A stretch of 64,000 nucleotides of DNA from Haloplanus aerogenes. Lineage in GTDB: Archaea; Halobacteriota; Halobacteria; Halobacteriales; Haloferacaceae. Made by a program: the position numbers and the translations under genes. The stretch lies in assembly GCF_003856835.1 (NCBI RefSeq), contig NZ_CP034145.1, positions 1,426,001-1,490,000 on the forward strand, written 5' to 3'. Below are positions 26,186-34,726 of this stretch, piece by piece. The notes below the pieces were generated by a model. The model saw only the letters and a program-made list of their open reading frames with translations, did not search any database and was not told the DNA's origin. Each line of letters opens with the position of its first letter. Position 1 is the stretch's first letter.

Positions 26186-27293
26186 CCCCGTCCCCGCCTC
26201 CGTCGGGCGTCGGCGCTGCCCGGTCAGCGCTCTCGGCGATGGCGAAGCCACCTTCCTCGGTCCGGCCCATGAGTTCGCGCTGCGGGAACGGGATCTTGAT
26301 CCCTTCCTCCTCGAAGGCGTCGGTGACCGCCTCGATGACGGCCGTTCGCGCCCGCCACATCCGCCGGGAGCTCGGGTTATCGATCCACACCCGCACCCCG
26401 AGGACGATGGCGGAGTCACCGAAGCGTTTGCCGACCACCTGCGGCGTCGGCACCTGCAACACCTCGTCGAGACCGCGCACCGTCTCTCGGGCGATTTCGG
26501 CCGCGCGCTCGGGGTCGTGATCGTAGTCGACGCCGACCTCCACCTCGATGCGGAGGCGGCCCTTGCGCGTCCGGTTGGTGATCGGCTGGCCGCTCACCTC
26601 GTCGTTCGGGAGCATCACGTACTCCCCGTCGAACGTCTGGATGCGCGTCGTGACGATGGTAATCTCCGTGACGATCCCCTCGCGGTCACCGATCTCGACC
26701 CAGTCACCGATCTCGAACGGCCGAGAGAACATGAGGACAAAGCCCGCGAGAGCGGCGCCCAGCGTCTGTCTGGCCGCCATCCCAACCACGATGCCGAGAA
26801 AGCCCGCCCCGACGATGAGGCTCCCGAGGTTCTGGGTGAATAGCCCTACCACCACCAGCACGGCGAGCGTGTAGAGGGAGACCTGTGTGAGTCGGTAGAT
26901 GATTTCGCGCTGGTGTTCGCTGATGGTGGAGCGTTGACCGGTGAACTCGCCGATTACGCGGCCCACGAAGCCCGTCAGCGCGTACGTCGTTGCGAGGATG
27001 ACCACCGAGAGCAACACGCGCCCGGCGATGTCCTCCAGCCCGAGACTCCGGTAGGAGCGCTGGAGCGGCCCGATCAGATCCCACAGGAGGACGACCGCGA
27101 TGATGCCGCCTCCGGTCGCCAGCGTGACGAGCGCCGACACCGTGACGTTCGGGAGCGACTGCTTCGTCGACTCTCGACCCCGTCGCCACCGGCGGGCGCC
27201 GAACCGCACGGCGAGGACGGCCGCGACGACGAGTAGCGTCGCGACCGTTCGCCCGACCGTCGATCCGTCCGCGATCGCCAGCAGATTAGCCAT
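26178..27293 (-). CDS. mscS: Small-conductance mechanosensitive channel (MscS family)
   Basis: This 371-residue protein has about five helices, of which the pore helix is glycine- and alanine-rich (GAGFLGIVVGMAARQTLGAALAG region). The MscS beta domain follows with FEIGDWVEIGDREGIVTEI and the signature VMLPNDEVSGQPITN. The channel releases osmolytes on hypo-osmotic shock. It sits between ksgA and the methyltransferase, overlapping both by eight bases. ATG at 27293 is preferred to the GTG three codons earlier. Confidence 0.93.
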   Translation of the reverse strand: MANLLAIADGSTVGRTVATLLVVAAVLAVRFGARRWRRGRESTKQSLPNVTVSALVTLATGGGIIAVVLLWDLIGPLQRSYRSLGLEDIAGRVLLSVVILATTYALTGFVGRVIGEFTGQRSTISEHQREIIYRLTQVSLYTLAVLVVVGLFTQNLGSLIVGAGFLGIVVGMAARQTLGAALAGFVLMFSRPFEIGDWVEIGDREGIVTEITIVTTRIQTFDGEYVMLPNDEVSGQPITNRTRKGRLRIEVEVGVDYDHDPERAAEIARETVRGLDEVLQVPTPQVVGKRFGDSAIVLGVRVWIDNPSSRRMWRARTAVIEAVTDAFEEEGIKIPFPQRELMGRTEEGGFAIAESADRAAPTPDGGGDGDE

Positions 27294-28131
27294 CCGTCCC
27301 ACCCCGCTCGACGGCGAGGCGGGCGAGGGCGGCGAAGTCGTCCGGTGCCAGATCGCCCGCGCGCTTCGAGACGAGTTCCTCGTCGGCCGCCGCGACGACC
27401 GCGTCCGGATCGTCCAGTCCCGAGATGTGGGCCGTGTTGCGGATGGCGTTCCGTATCGTCTTCCGACGCTGGGTGAACACTGCCTTCACGAACCGCAGGA
27501 AGAAGTCCTCGTCGTCTACCTCGTAGTCGGGGGCCCGGGGCGTCGTTCGCACCACCGCGCTGTCGACGGCCGGTGGCGGCGAGAACGCCTCCGGCGGCAC
27601 CGGTTCGACTACCTCCACTGCGGCGTAGTGCTGGGCGCTCACCGACAGCCGCCCGTACTCGCTCGTCCCTGGTTCGGCGGCCATACGCTCCGCGAACTCC
27701 CGCTGGAACATGAGGACGGTCGGGATGCCGAGCGGGAGCAGACGGAACGTGATCTCGCTGGAGACGCCGTAGGGCAGGTTCGAAACGCTCGCGGTGGCGT
27801 CGGCCGGCAGATCGATTTCGAGAGCGTCGCCCTGGCGCACGGTCAGGTGGCCCGCCGCCCGCTCGTCCGCGAACTCCTGTCGAAGGAACGCCACGAGATC
27901 CGGATCGCGCTCGATCACGGTCACCTGATCACTCGTCGCCAGCAGGCGGTCGGTGAGCGCACCGGTGCCACCGCCGATTTCGAGGACGTGACTCCGGTCG
28001 GCGTCGGCCGGCAGATACGTCGGCAACCGATCGAGCACCCGCTCGTCGACGAGGAAGTGCTGATCCCGGTCGGGGTTTCCACGTACACCTGCCCGCTGGA
28101 GCAACCGATCCGGATCGCGCGACGCTGTCAT
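27286..28131 (-). CDS. ksgA: 16S rRNA dimethyladenosine transferase KsgA/RsmA
   Basis: This 281-residue methyltransferase dimethylates two adjacent adenosines near the 3' end of 16S rRNA. Motifs are DQHFLVDERVLDRL, the SAM loop VLEIGGGTGALT and the catalytic SNLPYGVSS, with VFTQRRKTIRNAI in the C-terminal domain. A TATA element at 28156-28167 supports ATG 28131; a GTG two codons upstream is possible. Confidence 0.96.
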   Translation of the reverse strand: MTASRDPDRLLQRAGVRGNPDRDQHFLVDERVLDRLPTYLPADADRSHVLEIGGGTGALTDRLLATSDQVTVIERDPDLVAFLRQEFADERAAGHLTVRQGDALEIDLPADATASVSNLPYGVSSEITFRLLPLGIPTVLMFQREFAERMAAEPGTSEYGRLSVSAQHYAAVEVVEPVPPEAFSPPPAVDSAVVRTTPRAPDYEVDDEDFFLRFVKAVFTQRRKTIRNAIRNTAHISGLDDPDAVVAAADEELVSKRAGDLAPDDFAALARLAVERGGTDG

Positions 28132-28155
28132 CGTCACCGATAACGCGCGAACCGG

Positions 28156-28167
28156 GGTAAATTTCCC
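28156..28167 (-). promoter_or_regulatory. TATA box of the ksgA-mscS-methyltransferase operon
   Basis: On the minus strand the element reads gggaaatttacc, about 30 bases before the ksgA ATG. It indicates a leaderless transcript for this operon. Confidence 0.5.
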
Positions 28168-28233
28168 GTTTCCCGGATGTCGTCGCCATCACCAAAGAAT
28201 CATACCGACGCGTGGACCACGTGACGCCACGTC

Positions 28234-28905
28234 GTGATCGGTCCCGCATCCGTCGTCGTCGCGTTGCTCCAGTTCGGCATCCTCGCGACGCTCGTCGAAG
28301 CCGGTCGCCAGCGGAACGTCGCCGCGGCGGTCAACGCCCTCGTCGCTCTCGCCGTCACGCTCCTCCCGTGGGCGCTCGAACGAGCCGCGGTCTTCGTCGC
28401 CGGCCCGGCGCTCCCCCTGTGGCTCGGTGTCGCCGGCCTCCTGCACGCCATCGGGATGCTCGGCCCGTACGATTCCGTCTGGTGGTGGGATCACGTCACC
28501 CACTTCGTCTCCGCGGCGCTCGTCGCCGCGCTGTTTCACGCCGTCGTCGTCGTCGGCTACGCCGGCGCGGCGCCGTTCGGCGCCGTCCCCGCCGCGACCG
28601 TCCTCTTAACGTTCGCCGCGGGCATCCTGTGGGAACTCGGTGAACTTATCGCGCGGGAACTCGGCGAGCAGTTCGACATCGAACCCGTTCTCGTCCACTA
28701 CGGGTGGATCGACACCCTGCTGGATCTGGGGTTCGACCTCGTCGGGGCCGTTCTCGTGGTTCTTTTCGACCTGCGCGTGTTCGTCCCGCTCGCCGAACGA
28801 GTCGCGGGGCCGAATCGACGGCTCGTCCTCTGGGGCGTCGTCGCCGTCGTCGTCGGGTCGGTGTTGCTGGTGCTACTGATTACGGCGCTGCGTATCGAGC
28901 GGTGA
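28234..28905 (+). CDS. Polytopic membrane protein, YjdF/DUF2238-like
   Basis: This 223-residue protein has about six helices. It contains YDSVWWWDHVTHFVSAAL, AAGILWELGELIARE and WIDTLLDLGFDLVGA. The conserved DHxTHF, WE and DTxxDLxxD residues in helices resemble the YjdF-type family, which has no settled function. It begins with GTG; no in-frame ATG lies upstream. It is inserted on the opposite strand between DUF655 and ksgA, genes that are usually adjacent in archaea. Confidence 0.75.
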   Translation: MIGPASVVVALLQFGILATLVEAGRQRNVAAAVNALVALAVTLLPWALERAAVFVAGPALPLWLGVAGLLHAIGMLGPYDSVWWWDHVTHFVSAALVAALFHAVVVVGYAGAAPFGAVPAATVLLTFAAGILWELGELIARELGEQFDIEPVLVHYGWIDTLLDLGFDLVGAVLVVLFDLRVFVPLAERVAGPNRRLVLWGVVAVVVGSVLLVLLITALRIER

Positions 28906-28908
28906 CTT

Positions 28909-29517
28909 CTACTCCACGAACGTCCGGTACTTGAGGTCCTCGTCGCGGAGTTCTTCCAGAATTCGGTCGACGAGGACGCCCTTGGGATCGTGGAGGCCCG
29001 CGATCCGCTCCTCCAGTTCCTCGAAGCTCTCGAACGGCGCCCGCTTGCGCTCGTCGAGCACGTCGTTGCGGAGTTTCTTCCCGATTCCGGGGAGGAGGTT
29101 GAGCTGGTGGAGGCGGAGGGTGATCGGCTGGGCGTCGTTGTAGAAGTCGACGAACCGCCGTTCGTGGCGGTCGACGATCTCCTCGACCACGTACTCCAGT
29201 TCGGAGTGGGCGGCGTTCGAGAGATCGTCGTATCCAACCTCGCGGATGCGGCTAACCGACTTCCGTTCGTCCTCGGGCACGAGGACGATCCGATCGCCGA
29301 TGCTCACGTCCGCGTCGTCGGTGAGCGTGAGTTCGAGCAGCCGAAACTCCGACTCCCCGAGGGCGTACGCCAGCGGCGACTTCTTGTACTGCGGTCGGTC
29401 GTCTTCCGGCCGGCCGTGTGGCAAGTGGTCGAGTACCACCGCGTACGACCGCTCCGTCTCCTCCGCGGCGTCGACGCCCTGGTCGTCGCTGGCCTCTCCG
29501 CTCTCGGAGGTCGTCAT
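28909..29517 (-). CDS. DUF655 family helix-hairpin-helix RNA/DNA-binding protein
   Basis: This 202-residue archaeal protein has an OB-like N-terminal half (AVVLDHLPHGRPED, then IGDRIVLVPE) and a C-terminal helix-hairpin-helix region LLPGIGKKLRNDVLDERK. The family is typically encoded between rpoF and ksgA and is thought to bind nucleic acid. A TATA element (minus strand ggtttaaata at 29541-29550) sets a leaderless start at 29517 after an acidic N-terminal tail. Confidence 0.88.
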   Translation of the reverse strand: MTTSESGEASDDQGVDAAEETERSYAVVLDHLPHGRPEDDRPQYKKSPLAYALGESEFRLLELTLTDDADVSIGDRIVLVPEDERKSVSRIREVGYDDLSNAAHSELEYVVEEIVDRHERRFVDFYNDAQPITLRLHQLNLLPGIGKKLRNDVLDERKRAPFESFEELEERIAGLHDPKGVLVDRILEELRDEDLKYRTFVE

Positions 29518-29602
29518 ACCAGACGTGTACGGTGACGGACTATTTAAACCGTCGGCCGTTCCCAGATTCGGAGGACAGCGCCGCGGCGTAACCGCCACGC
29601 TG

Positions 29603-30508
29603 TCAGCCGAAGTCCTCTCCGAAGTCGACCGCCCGGAGTTCGCCGGCAATCTGTGTCCGGAAGCGGTGTTCGACGCGCTGCCACGACGGCGACTCGCGCC
29701 CTTCCGCGTAGTGTAACACACCGATCGGATAGCGATAGGGCGCGTAGTCGAGAGCGATGCCTGCGGCGTAGTCGCCGGGCACCGATCGCTGGACGACGAG
29801 GTAGTTCCCTTCTTCCTCGCTCGCCCGCGACACTGCCGCCCGGTCGACGGCGTCGAGATGGTCGACCAGCGGGTCCGTCTCCACGGCCGCCGTGAGCGAT
29901 TCGGCGATCGTGGTGTCGTCGCTGCTCACGACGATCCAGAGTCGGTCCCCGACCGCCGCCGTGTAGCCACCGTAGCCGAGGAACGTGTATCGCTCGGTGT
30001 CGCCACCCAGCCGCCGCCAGCCGTCGCCGACCATCCCCTCGACGGTCGTCGACGCGTCGAAATCGCCGCGGCCGAGCGTCACGTTCGAGAGCGATCCCGG
30101 CTGGACGTGGACGAGTTCGAACGCGTCCGACTCGGTGTACGCCGGTGGTCCCGACCCCAGCCACCCGTCGCGGAGGCGCTGGCCGATGTTCTGGTCGTCG
30201 ACGCTTCCGAGGAGGCCGGCGGCGTCGACGTACCGCGCCCAGACGTAGGATGCGTCGGGCATCTCGGGGTGGGTTGGCGTCCGCGCGAGCATCGCCGCGA
30301 ACCCGATGGACTCGTCGAGCGGCGCGCGGGGGGTGGCGGTGGCGGTTGGCGTGGCCGTCGGCGTCGCCGTCGCGGTGTCGGTCGCCGTGCCCGTCCGCGT
30401 GGGAACCGGCGTGGGGTCGTCGTCCGCGTCGGTGGAACAGCCCGCAAGCGAGAGTGCGCTGGCACTCCCCACCGCCTCGAGGAAGCGTCGCCGGGTGACG
30501 CGTGGCAT
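29603..30508 (-). CDS. Tat-exported lipoprotein, unknown function
   Basis: This 301-residue protein starts MPRVTRRRFLEAVGSASAL, a twin-arginine signal, followed by the lipobox SLAGCS. A Thr/Pro/Ala-rich linker (about residues 32-62) then leads to a compact extracellular domain of roughly 230 residues. That domain contains FAAMLARTPTHPEMPDASYVW and LGYGGYTAAVGDRLWIVVSS. It should be anchored to the outer membrane face. No family was recognised. A divergent TATA element (aagtataaat, minus strand, 30531-30540) fits a leaderless transcript. Confidence 0.85.
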   Translation of the reverse strand: MPRVTRRRFLEAVGSASALSLAGCSTDADDDPTPVPTRTGTATDTATATPTATPTATATPRAPLDESIGFAAMLARTPTHPEMPDASYVWARYVDAAGLLGSVDDQNIGQRLRDGWLGSGPPAYTESDAFELVHVQPGSLSNVTLGRGDFDASTTVEGMVGDGWRRLGGDTERYTFLGYGGYTAAVGDRLWIVVSSDDTTIAESLTAAVETDPLVDHLDAVDRAAVSRASEEEGNYLVVQRSVPGDYAAGIALDYAPYRYPIGVLHYAEGRESPSWQRVEHRFRTQIAGELRAVDFGEDFG

Positions 30509-30564
30509 ACGAGTCGGTTGGGCTACGGCGATTTATACTTGCCCCAGCAGGCGGCCGTTCCGGG

Positions 30565-30574
30565 ACGTTTATCC
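30565..30574 (+). promoter_or_regulatory. TATA box of the phosphomevalonate decarboxylase gene
   Basis: The element acgtttatcc lies about 29 bases before ATG 30598 and sets the start. The in-frame sequence upstream of that ATG is therefore untranslated promoter DNA. Confidence 0.55.
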
Positions 30575-30597
30575 GCCCGTCCGACGCCCTTTCGGGC

Positions 30598-31566
30598 ATG
30601 AAAGCGACCGCGACGGCCCACCCGATTCAGGGGCTGGTGAAGTACCACGGGATGCGCGACCCCGAACTCCGCCTCCCGTACCACGACAGCATCAGCGTCT
30701 GCACGGCGCCGAGTCGCACGACCACGACCGTCGAGTTCGGCGCGACCGACGAGGACGTGTACGTCGTCGACGGCGACCGCGTCAAGGGGCGCGGTGCCGA
30801 GCGTATCGACGCCGTCGTCGACCACGTCCGCGACCTCGCGGATCTCGACGACCCCGTCCGGCTGGAGAGCGAGAACTCCTTCCAGTCGAACGTCGGGTTC
30901 GGCTCCTCGTCGTCGGGATTCGCCGCCGCCGCGATGGCGCTCGCGGAGGCGGCGGGCCTCGATCTCACCCGGCCCGAAATCTCGACCATCGCCCGTCGCG
31001 GCTCCTCGTCCGCCGCCCGCGCCGTCACCGGCGCCTTCTCTCATCTCTACGCCGGCCTCAACGACCACGACTGCCGCTCCGAGCGCATCGAGACGAATCT
31101 GGAGGACGACCTGCGGATCGTCGCTGCGCTCGTCCCCTCGTACAAGGAGACCGAACAGGCCCACGAGGAGGCGGCGGACAGCCACATGTTCCAGGCGCGG
31201 ATGGCCCACGTCCACGGCCAGCTCGCGGAGATGCGGGACGCCCTGCGCAACGCCGAGTTCGACCGTGCGTTCGAACTCGCGGAACACGACTCGCTCTCGC
31301 TCGCGGCGACGACGATGACGGGGCCCGCGGGCTGGGTGTACTGGCAACCCCGCACCATCGCCGTCTTCAACACCGTCCGCGCGCTCCGGAAGGAGGACGT
31401 GCCGGTCTACTTCTCCACCGACACCGGCGCGAGCGTCTACGTCAACACGACCGCCGAGTACGTCGACCGCGTCGAATCCGCCGTCGCGGACTGTGGCGTC
31501 GAGACCGACGTGTGGGAGGTCGGTGGTCCCGCCGAGGTGCGTCCGGAGCGCGACGCGCTCTTTTGA
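30598..31566 (+). CDS. mvaD: Phosphomevalonate decarboxylase (GHMP kinase superfamily)
   Basis: This 322-residue member of the mevalonate decarboxylase group contains AHPIQGLVKYHGMRD, SFQSNVGFGSSSSGFAAAAM (the GHMP ATP loop) and ARRGSSSAARAVTGA, with YFSTDTGASVYVNTT near the C-terminus. In haloarchaea this protein acts on mevalonate-5-phosphate, giving isopentenyl phosphate that a kinase then converts to IPP. That substrate is known from Haloferax and inferred here. The encoded pathway makes archaeal lipids. Confidence 0.92.
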   Translation: MKATATAHPIQGLVKYHGMRDPELRLPYHDSISVCTAPSRTTTTVEFGATDEDVYVVDGDRVKGRGAERIDAVVDHVRDLADLDDPVRLESENSFQSNVGFGSSSSGFAAAAMALAEAAGLDLTRPEISTIARRGSSSAARAVTGAFSHLYAGLNDHDCRSERIETNLEDDLRIVAALVPSYKETEQAHEEAADSHMFQARMAHVHGQLAEMRDALRNAEFDRAFELAEHDSLSLAATTMTGPAGWVYWQPRTIAVFNTVRALRKEDVPVYFSTDTGASVYVNTTAEYVDRVESAVADCGVETDVWEVGGPAEVRPERDALF

Positions 31567-31588
31567 GCGGCGTCTCGTAGCTGTTGCT

Positions 31589-31620
31589 CGCTGCTCGCCA
31601 CCCCTGTGTGGTGAGCAGCG
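31589..31620. terminator. Hairpin between convergent genes
   Basis: CGCTGCTC (31589-31596) pairs exactly with GAGCAGCG (31613-31620), and ACC with GGT extends the stem around a three-base bulge. It fills the 55-base gap between two convergent stop codons, so it may mark transcript ends for both. No T-run follows, so a terminator role is uncertain. Confidence 0.35.
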
Positions 31621-31621
31621 T

Positions 31622-32173
31622 TCACGACCTACGAGAACGCTGCTCTTCTTCCCACTCCGCCCGGTGTTCGTACGCCGTCTCCCCGTCGATCCGGAGCCAC
31701 AGGATCGCACTCGACAGGTTGGCGCGTCGCTCGCCGGGATGGCTCGGGTCGCGCGACCGGTAGTTGAGTTCCACCGTCGTGTCCGGTGGATACTCCCTCG
31801 CGACGTTGACGGTGTGGTAGCTCCGGTCGTAGCGGTCCACGGTCGGCGTCACCGTCTCGAATCCGTCGGGGACGGCGTCGGCGCCGAACCGCCCGCCTCG
31901 GTCCTCGGCCGCCCCCAGCGCGTCGATAATCGCGCTGAAGTCCGCGATGGCGTCCATCGGCCCCGCCATCGGCAGGTCGCTCCGCTCGGCGAACGCGTGG
32001 GCCGCGGCGAGGCCCGGCGGGCGTAGTTCCGTCCCCTCCAGCAGCCCGGCGTACTGCGCGTCCGCGACGGCGCGGCTTCCGCGCTCCGGTAACTGGGCGT
32101 CGAGGACGCGTCGCAACTCCGCCGGATCGTCGACCGCGTGTGCCGTCCAGCAGACGAACCCCTCGATGTCCAT
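31622..32173 (-). CDS. Conserved haloarchaeal hypothetical protein
   Basis: This 183-residue soluble acidic protein starts MDIEGFVCWTAHAVDDPAEL and contains RSYHTVNVAREYPPDTTVE and the basic tail EEEQRSRRS. The start is supported by a TATA element read on the minus strand as gatatttata (32201-32210), 28 bases upstream. No domain was recognised. It diverges from the NADH dehydrogenase gene. Confidence 0.75.
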   Translation of the reverse strand: MDIEGFVCWTAHAVDDPAELRRVLDAQLPERGSRAVADAQYAGLLEGTELRPPGLAAAHAFAERSDLPMAGPMDAIADFSAIIDALGAAEDRGGRFGADAVPDGFETVTPTVDRYDRSYHTVNVAREYPPDTTVELNYRSRDPSHPGERRANLSSAILWLRIDGETAYEHRAEWEEEQRSRRS

Positions 32174-32256
32174 TCGTTCGAGGGTGACGGCGCCGGCACG
32201 TATAAATATCGGCTCCACCGTCGTCGTCTTCTTAACCGTGCGGTCCAACCTCCGGT

Positions 32257-33387
32257 ATGCGCGTCGTCGTTCTCGGTGCCGGGTACGCCGGTCTCACGCT
32301 CGCCCGTCGCCTCGAATCCAGACTCCCCGAGTCGGTCGACCTCGTCGTCGTCGACGAGTCCGACCGACATCTCGTCCAGCACGAACTCCACCGCGTGATC
32401 CGCCGGCCGGCGGTGGAAGACGCCATCACCGTCCCCCTCCGGGACGTACTCGACTGGGCGACCGTTCGGACCGCTCGCGTCGAGGATATCGACCGGGAGG
32501 CCCGTCGCATCCACCTCACGGACGACGCCCTCGACTACGACTACGCGGCCGTCTGCCTCGGCGCCGAGACGGCGTTTTACGACCTGCCCGGCGTCCACGA
32601 ACACGGCCTGCCGCTGAAGCGACTCGACCACGCCCACCGCATCCGCGAGGCGTTCCTCGACGCCTGCGAGGCGGACGGCCGTGCCGTCGTCGGCGGGGCC
32701 GGCCTCTCGGGCGTGCAGGTGGCCGGCGAACTTGCGGCGGTGGCCGCCGAACGCGACGCCGACGTGGACGTGACCGTCCTCGAACGCCTGGACTCGGTCG
32801 CGCCTGCCTTCCCCGAGGCGTTCCAGTCGGCCGTCCGCGACGCCCTCGATGCGGCCGGCGTGACGGTGCGGACGAACGCTCGCGTCACCGGCGCGACGGC
32901 CGAGGCGGTCGAACTCGACGGTCGGACGATACCGTACGACACGTTCGTGTGGACCGGCGGCATTCGCGGTCCCGACGCGATGGGGAGCGACCGGCCGGTC
33001 GTTCGGGGTGACCTCCGACTCGATGACCACACGTTCGCCGTCGGTGACGTGGCACGGGTCGTCGATGCCGACGGCGAGGCCGTCCCCGCGAGCGCGGCGG
33101 CTGCCATCCGCGAAGCCCGGACCGTCGCGACGAACCTCGACCGCCTCGTCCGGTGGGAACTGGACGGGCGGGGAACCGACGAGTTCCCGCCCAAACTCGA
33201 CCCGTTCCGGTTCGACGCGCCGGGCTGGATCGCGTCGATCGGTGACGACGCCGTGGCGACGGTCGGCCCGAAGGTGTTCACCGGCGGCCCCGCGCGGGCG
33301 ATGAAGGCGACGGTCGGCGCCGGTCACCTCTCCTCCGTCGGCGCGATCAGTCGCGCGGCCGACCTCGTCACCGAAGAACTCGGATGA
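32257..33387 (+). CDS. Type II NADH dehydrogenase-like FAD-dependent oxidoreductase
   Basis: This 376-residue flavoprotein has the FAD motif VVVLGAGYAGLTLARRL at the N-terminus, the NAD motif VVGGAGLSGVQVAGEL near residue 148, and the FAD-closing TFAVGDVARVVD. This is the NDH-2 arrangement: rotenone-insensitive NADH oxidation, with quinone reduction at the membrane surface. There are no membrane helices. A TATA-like element ttcttaaccg at about 32229 supports the ATG. Confidence 0.87.
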   Translation: MRVVVLGAGYAGLTLARRLESRLPESVDLVVVDESDRHLVQHELHRVIRRPAVEDAITVPLRDVLDWATVRTARVEDIDREARRIHLTDDALDYDYAAVCLGAETAFYDLPGVHEHGLPLKRLDHAHRIREAFLDACEADGRAVVGGAGLSGVQVAGELAAVAAERDADVDVTVLERLDSVAPAFPEAFQSAVRDALDAAGVTVRTNARVTGATAEAVELDGRTIPYDTFVWTGGIRGPDAMGSDRPVVRGDLRLDDHTFAVGDVARVVDADGEAVPASAAAAIREARTVATNLDRLVRWELDGRGTDEFPPKLDPFRFDAPGWIASIGDDAVATVGPKVFTGGPARAMKATVGAGHLSSVGAISRAADLVTEELG

Positions 33388-33468
33388 GCTGGCGGTGGGT
33401 CACGCGGCGTGTGGCACGGGTGCGTGACAGGTGGGTTTAATGGGCGTCGACCCGGGACTAGAGATAGG

Positions 33469-34068
33469 ATGACCGCGAGCGAGGGGGGGACCGTACTCAT
33501 CGTCGACGACGACCGTGAGGTCGTTCGTACGTACCGACGGTATCTCGAAGACACGTACACGATTCGCGAGGCGTACGACGGCGAGGACGCCCTCGAAACG
33601 CTCGACGGCGACGTGGACGTGGTGTTGCTCGACCGGCTGATGCCCGGCGTGTCCGGCGGCGAGGTTCTCGACCGGATTCGCGAGCGAGAATACGACGTCC
33701 GGGTCGCCATGGTGACCGCCGTCGATCCCGACTTCGACATCGTCGATATGGGGTTCGACGACTACATCACCAAGCCCACGACCCGTTCGGAGCTTCGAGA
33801 GACGATCGAGGAGTTGCTCACGCTCGACCAACACGCCACCGACGTCCGGGAGTATCACTCCCTGCTCGTGAAGGCCGCCGCGTTGCACGAAGGGAAGTCG
33901 ACGTACGAACTGGACGAGAATCCCGCGTACGCCGAACTCAAATCCCGGATCTCGGATCTCGAAGCGACGCTCGAATCCGAGGCCGAGCGTCTGACCGACG
34001 ACTCGCGGTTCGTCGCGACGCTCCGCGCAATCGACACCTCGATAACACGGGAGGAGACCGATGGCTGA
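33469..34068 (+). CDS. Response regulator with HalX domain
   Basis: This 199-residue protein has a receiver domain (phospho-acceptor D55 in VVLLDRLMPG, acidic pair D13-D14, K102 in YITKPT) and a C-terminal HalX helical domain (about 125-195: HSLLVKAAALHEGKSTYELDENP). HalX receivers are a haloarchaeal output type without a known DNA-binding fold. The stop overlaps the next gene by eight bases, so the KaiC-like partner is made with it. No histidine kinase is adjacent. A TATA element (gggtttaatggg, 33433) supports the start. Confidence 0.93.
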   Translation: MTASEGGTVLIVDDDREVVRTYRRYLEDTYTIREAYDGEDALETLDGDVDVVLLDRLMPGVSGGEVLDRIREREYDVRVAMVTAVDPDFDIVDMGFDDYITKPTTRSELRETIEELLTLDQHATDVREYHSLLVKAAALHEGKSTYELDENPAYAELKSRISDLEATLESEAERLTDDSRFVATLRAIDTSITREETDG

Positions 34069-34726
34069 AGGCGACGCCAGAGCCAACCGCTACGCGCTCG
34101 CGGACACCTTGCCTCTCGACATCGACAGTCTCGATCAGGGGATGAACGTCCTGGTGTCCGGTCCGCCGATGTCGGGCAAGCGCCGGCTCGTGTTCGACCT
34201 CCTCGCCCCCGAGACCGTCCCGGCAGACCCAATCGTCGTGATGACGACCGACGATCCGGACTCGCGTATCCGGACGCAGTTCGAGGATCGGGACGTTCGA
34301 TTCGACCCGTCGACCTTCCGCGTCGTCGACGCGACCGGCGCACCGGGAGACTCCGAGCCCTCGATCCATCGCGTCTCCTCGCCAGCCGACCTCACCGGCA
34401 TGGGCGTCGCGTTCACGCAGGCCGTCGATCAGATGGGAACGCCCGACCGTCTCCGGCTGGGCTTCGTCTCTATCTCGACACTCCTCCAGTACGTCGACGC
34501 CGAACGCGCGTTCTCGTTCCTGCACGTTCTCTCCCGGCGGACGAGCGCCGCAGGCTATCTCGGCGTCTACAGTATCGACCCGACGACCCACGAAGACCGG
34601 TTCGTGAACGTCGTCACCTCAATTTTCGACGCCGCAATCGAGATTCGTGAGGAAGATGGCGGCCGCGAACTCCGGGTTCGCGGCCTCTCCGACGTGGCCC
34701 CCGAGTGGACGGCGTTCCCCTACTAG
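34061..34726 (+). CDS. RecA/KaiC-like P-loop protein coupled to the HalX regulator
   Basis: This 221-residue protein resembles single-domain KaiC/RAD55-like haloarchaeal proteins. The P-loop reads SGPPMSGKRRL, where the usual Ser/Thr after GK is Arg. The stretch RLRLGFVSISTLLQYVDAERAFSFLHVLSRR matches the core sheet of the family. It overlaps the response regulator by eight bases, suggesting a joint signalling role. It ends in a four-base convergent overlap with hyuB. Confidence 0.78.
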   Translation: MAEGDARANRYALADTLPLDIDSLDQGMNVLVSGPPMSGKRRLVFDLLAPETVPADPIVVMTTDDPDSRIRTQFEDRDVRFDPSTFRVVDATGAPGDSEPSIHRVSSPADLTGMGVAFTQAVDQMGTPDRLRLGFVSISTLLQYVDAERAFSFLHVLSRRTSAAGYLGVYSIDPTTHEDRFVNVVTSIFDAAIEIREEDGGRELRVRGLSDVAPEWTAFPY

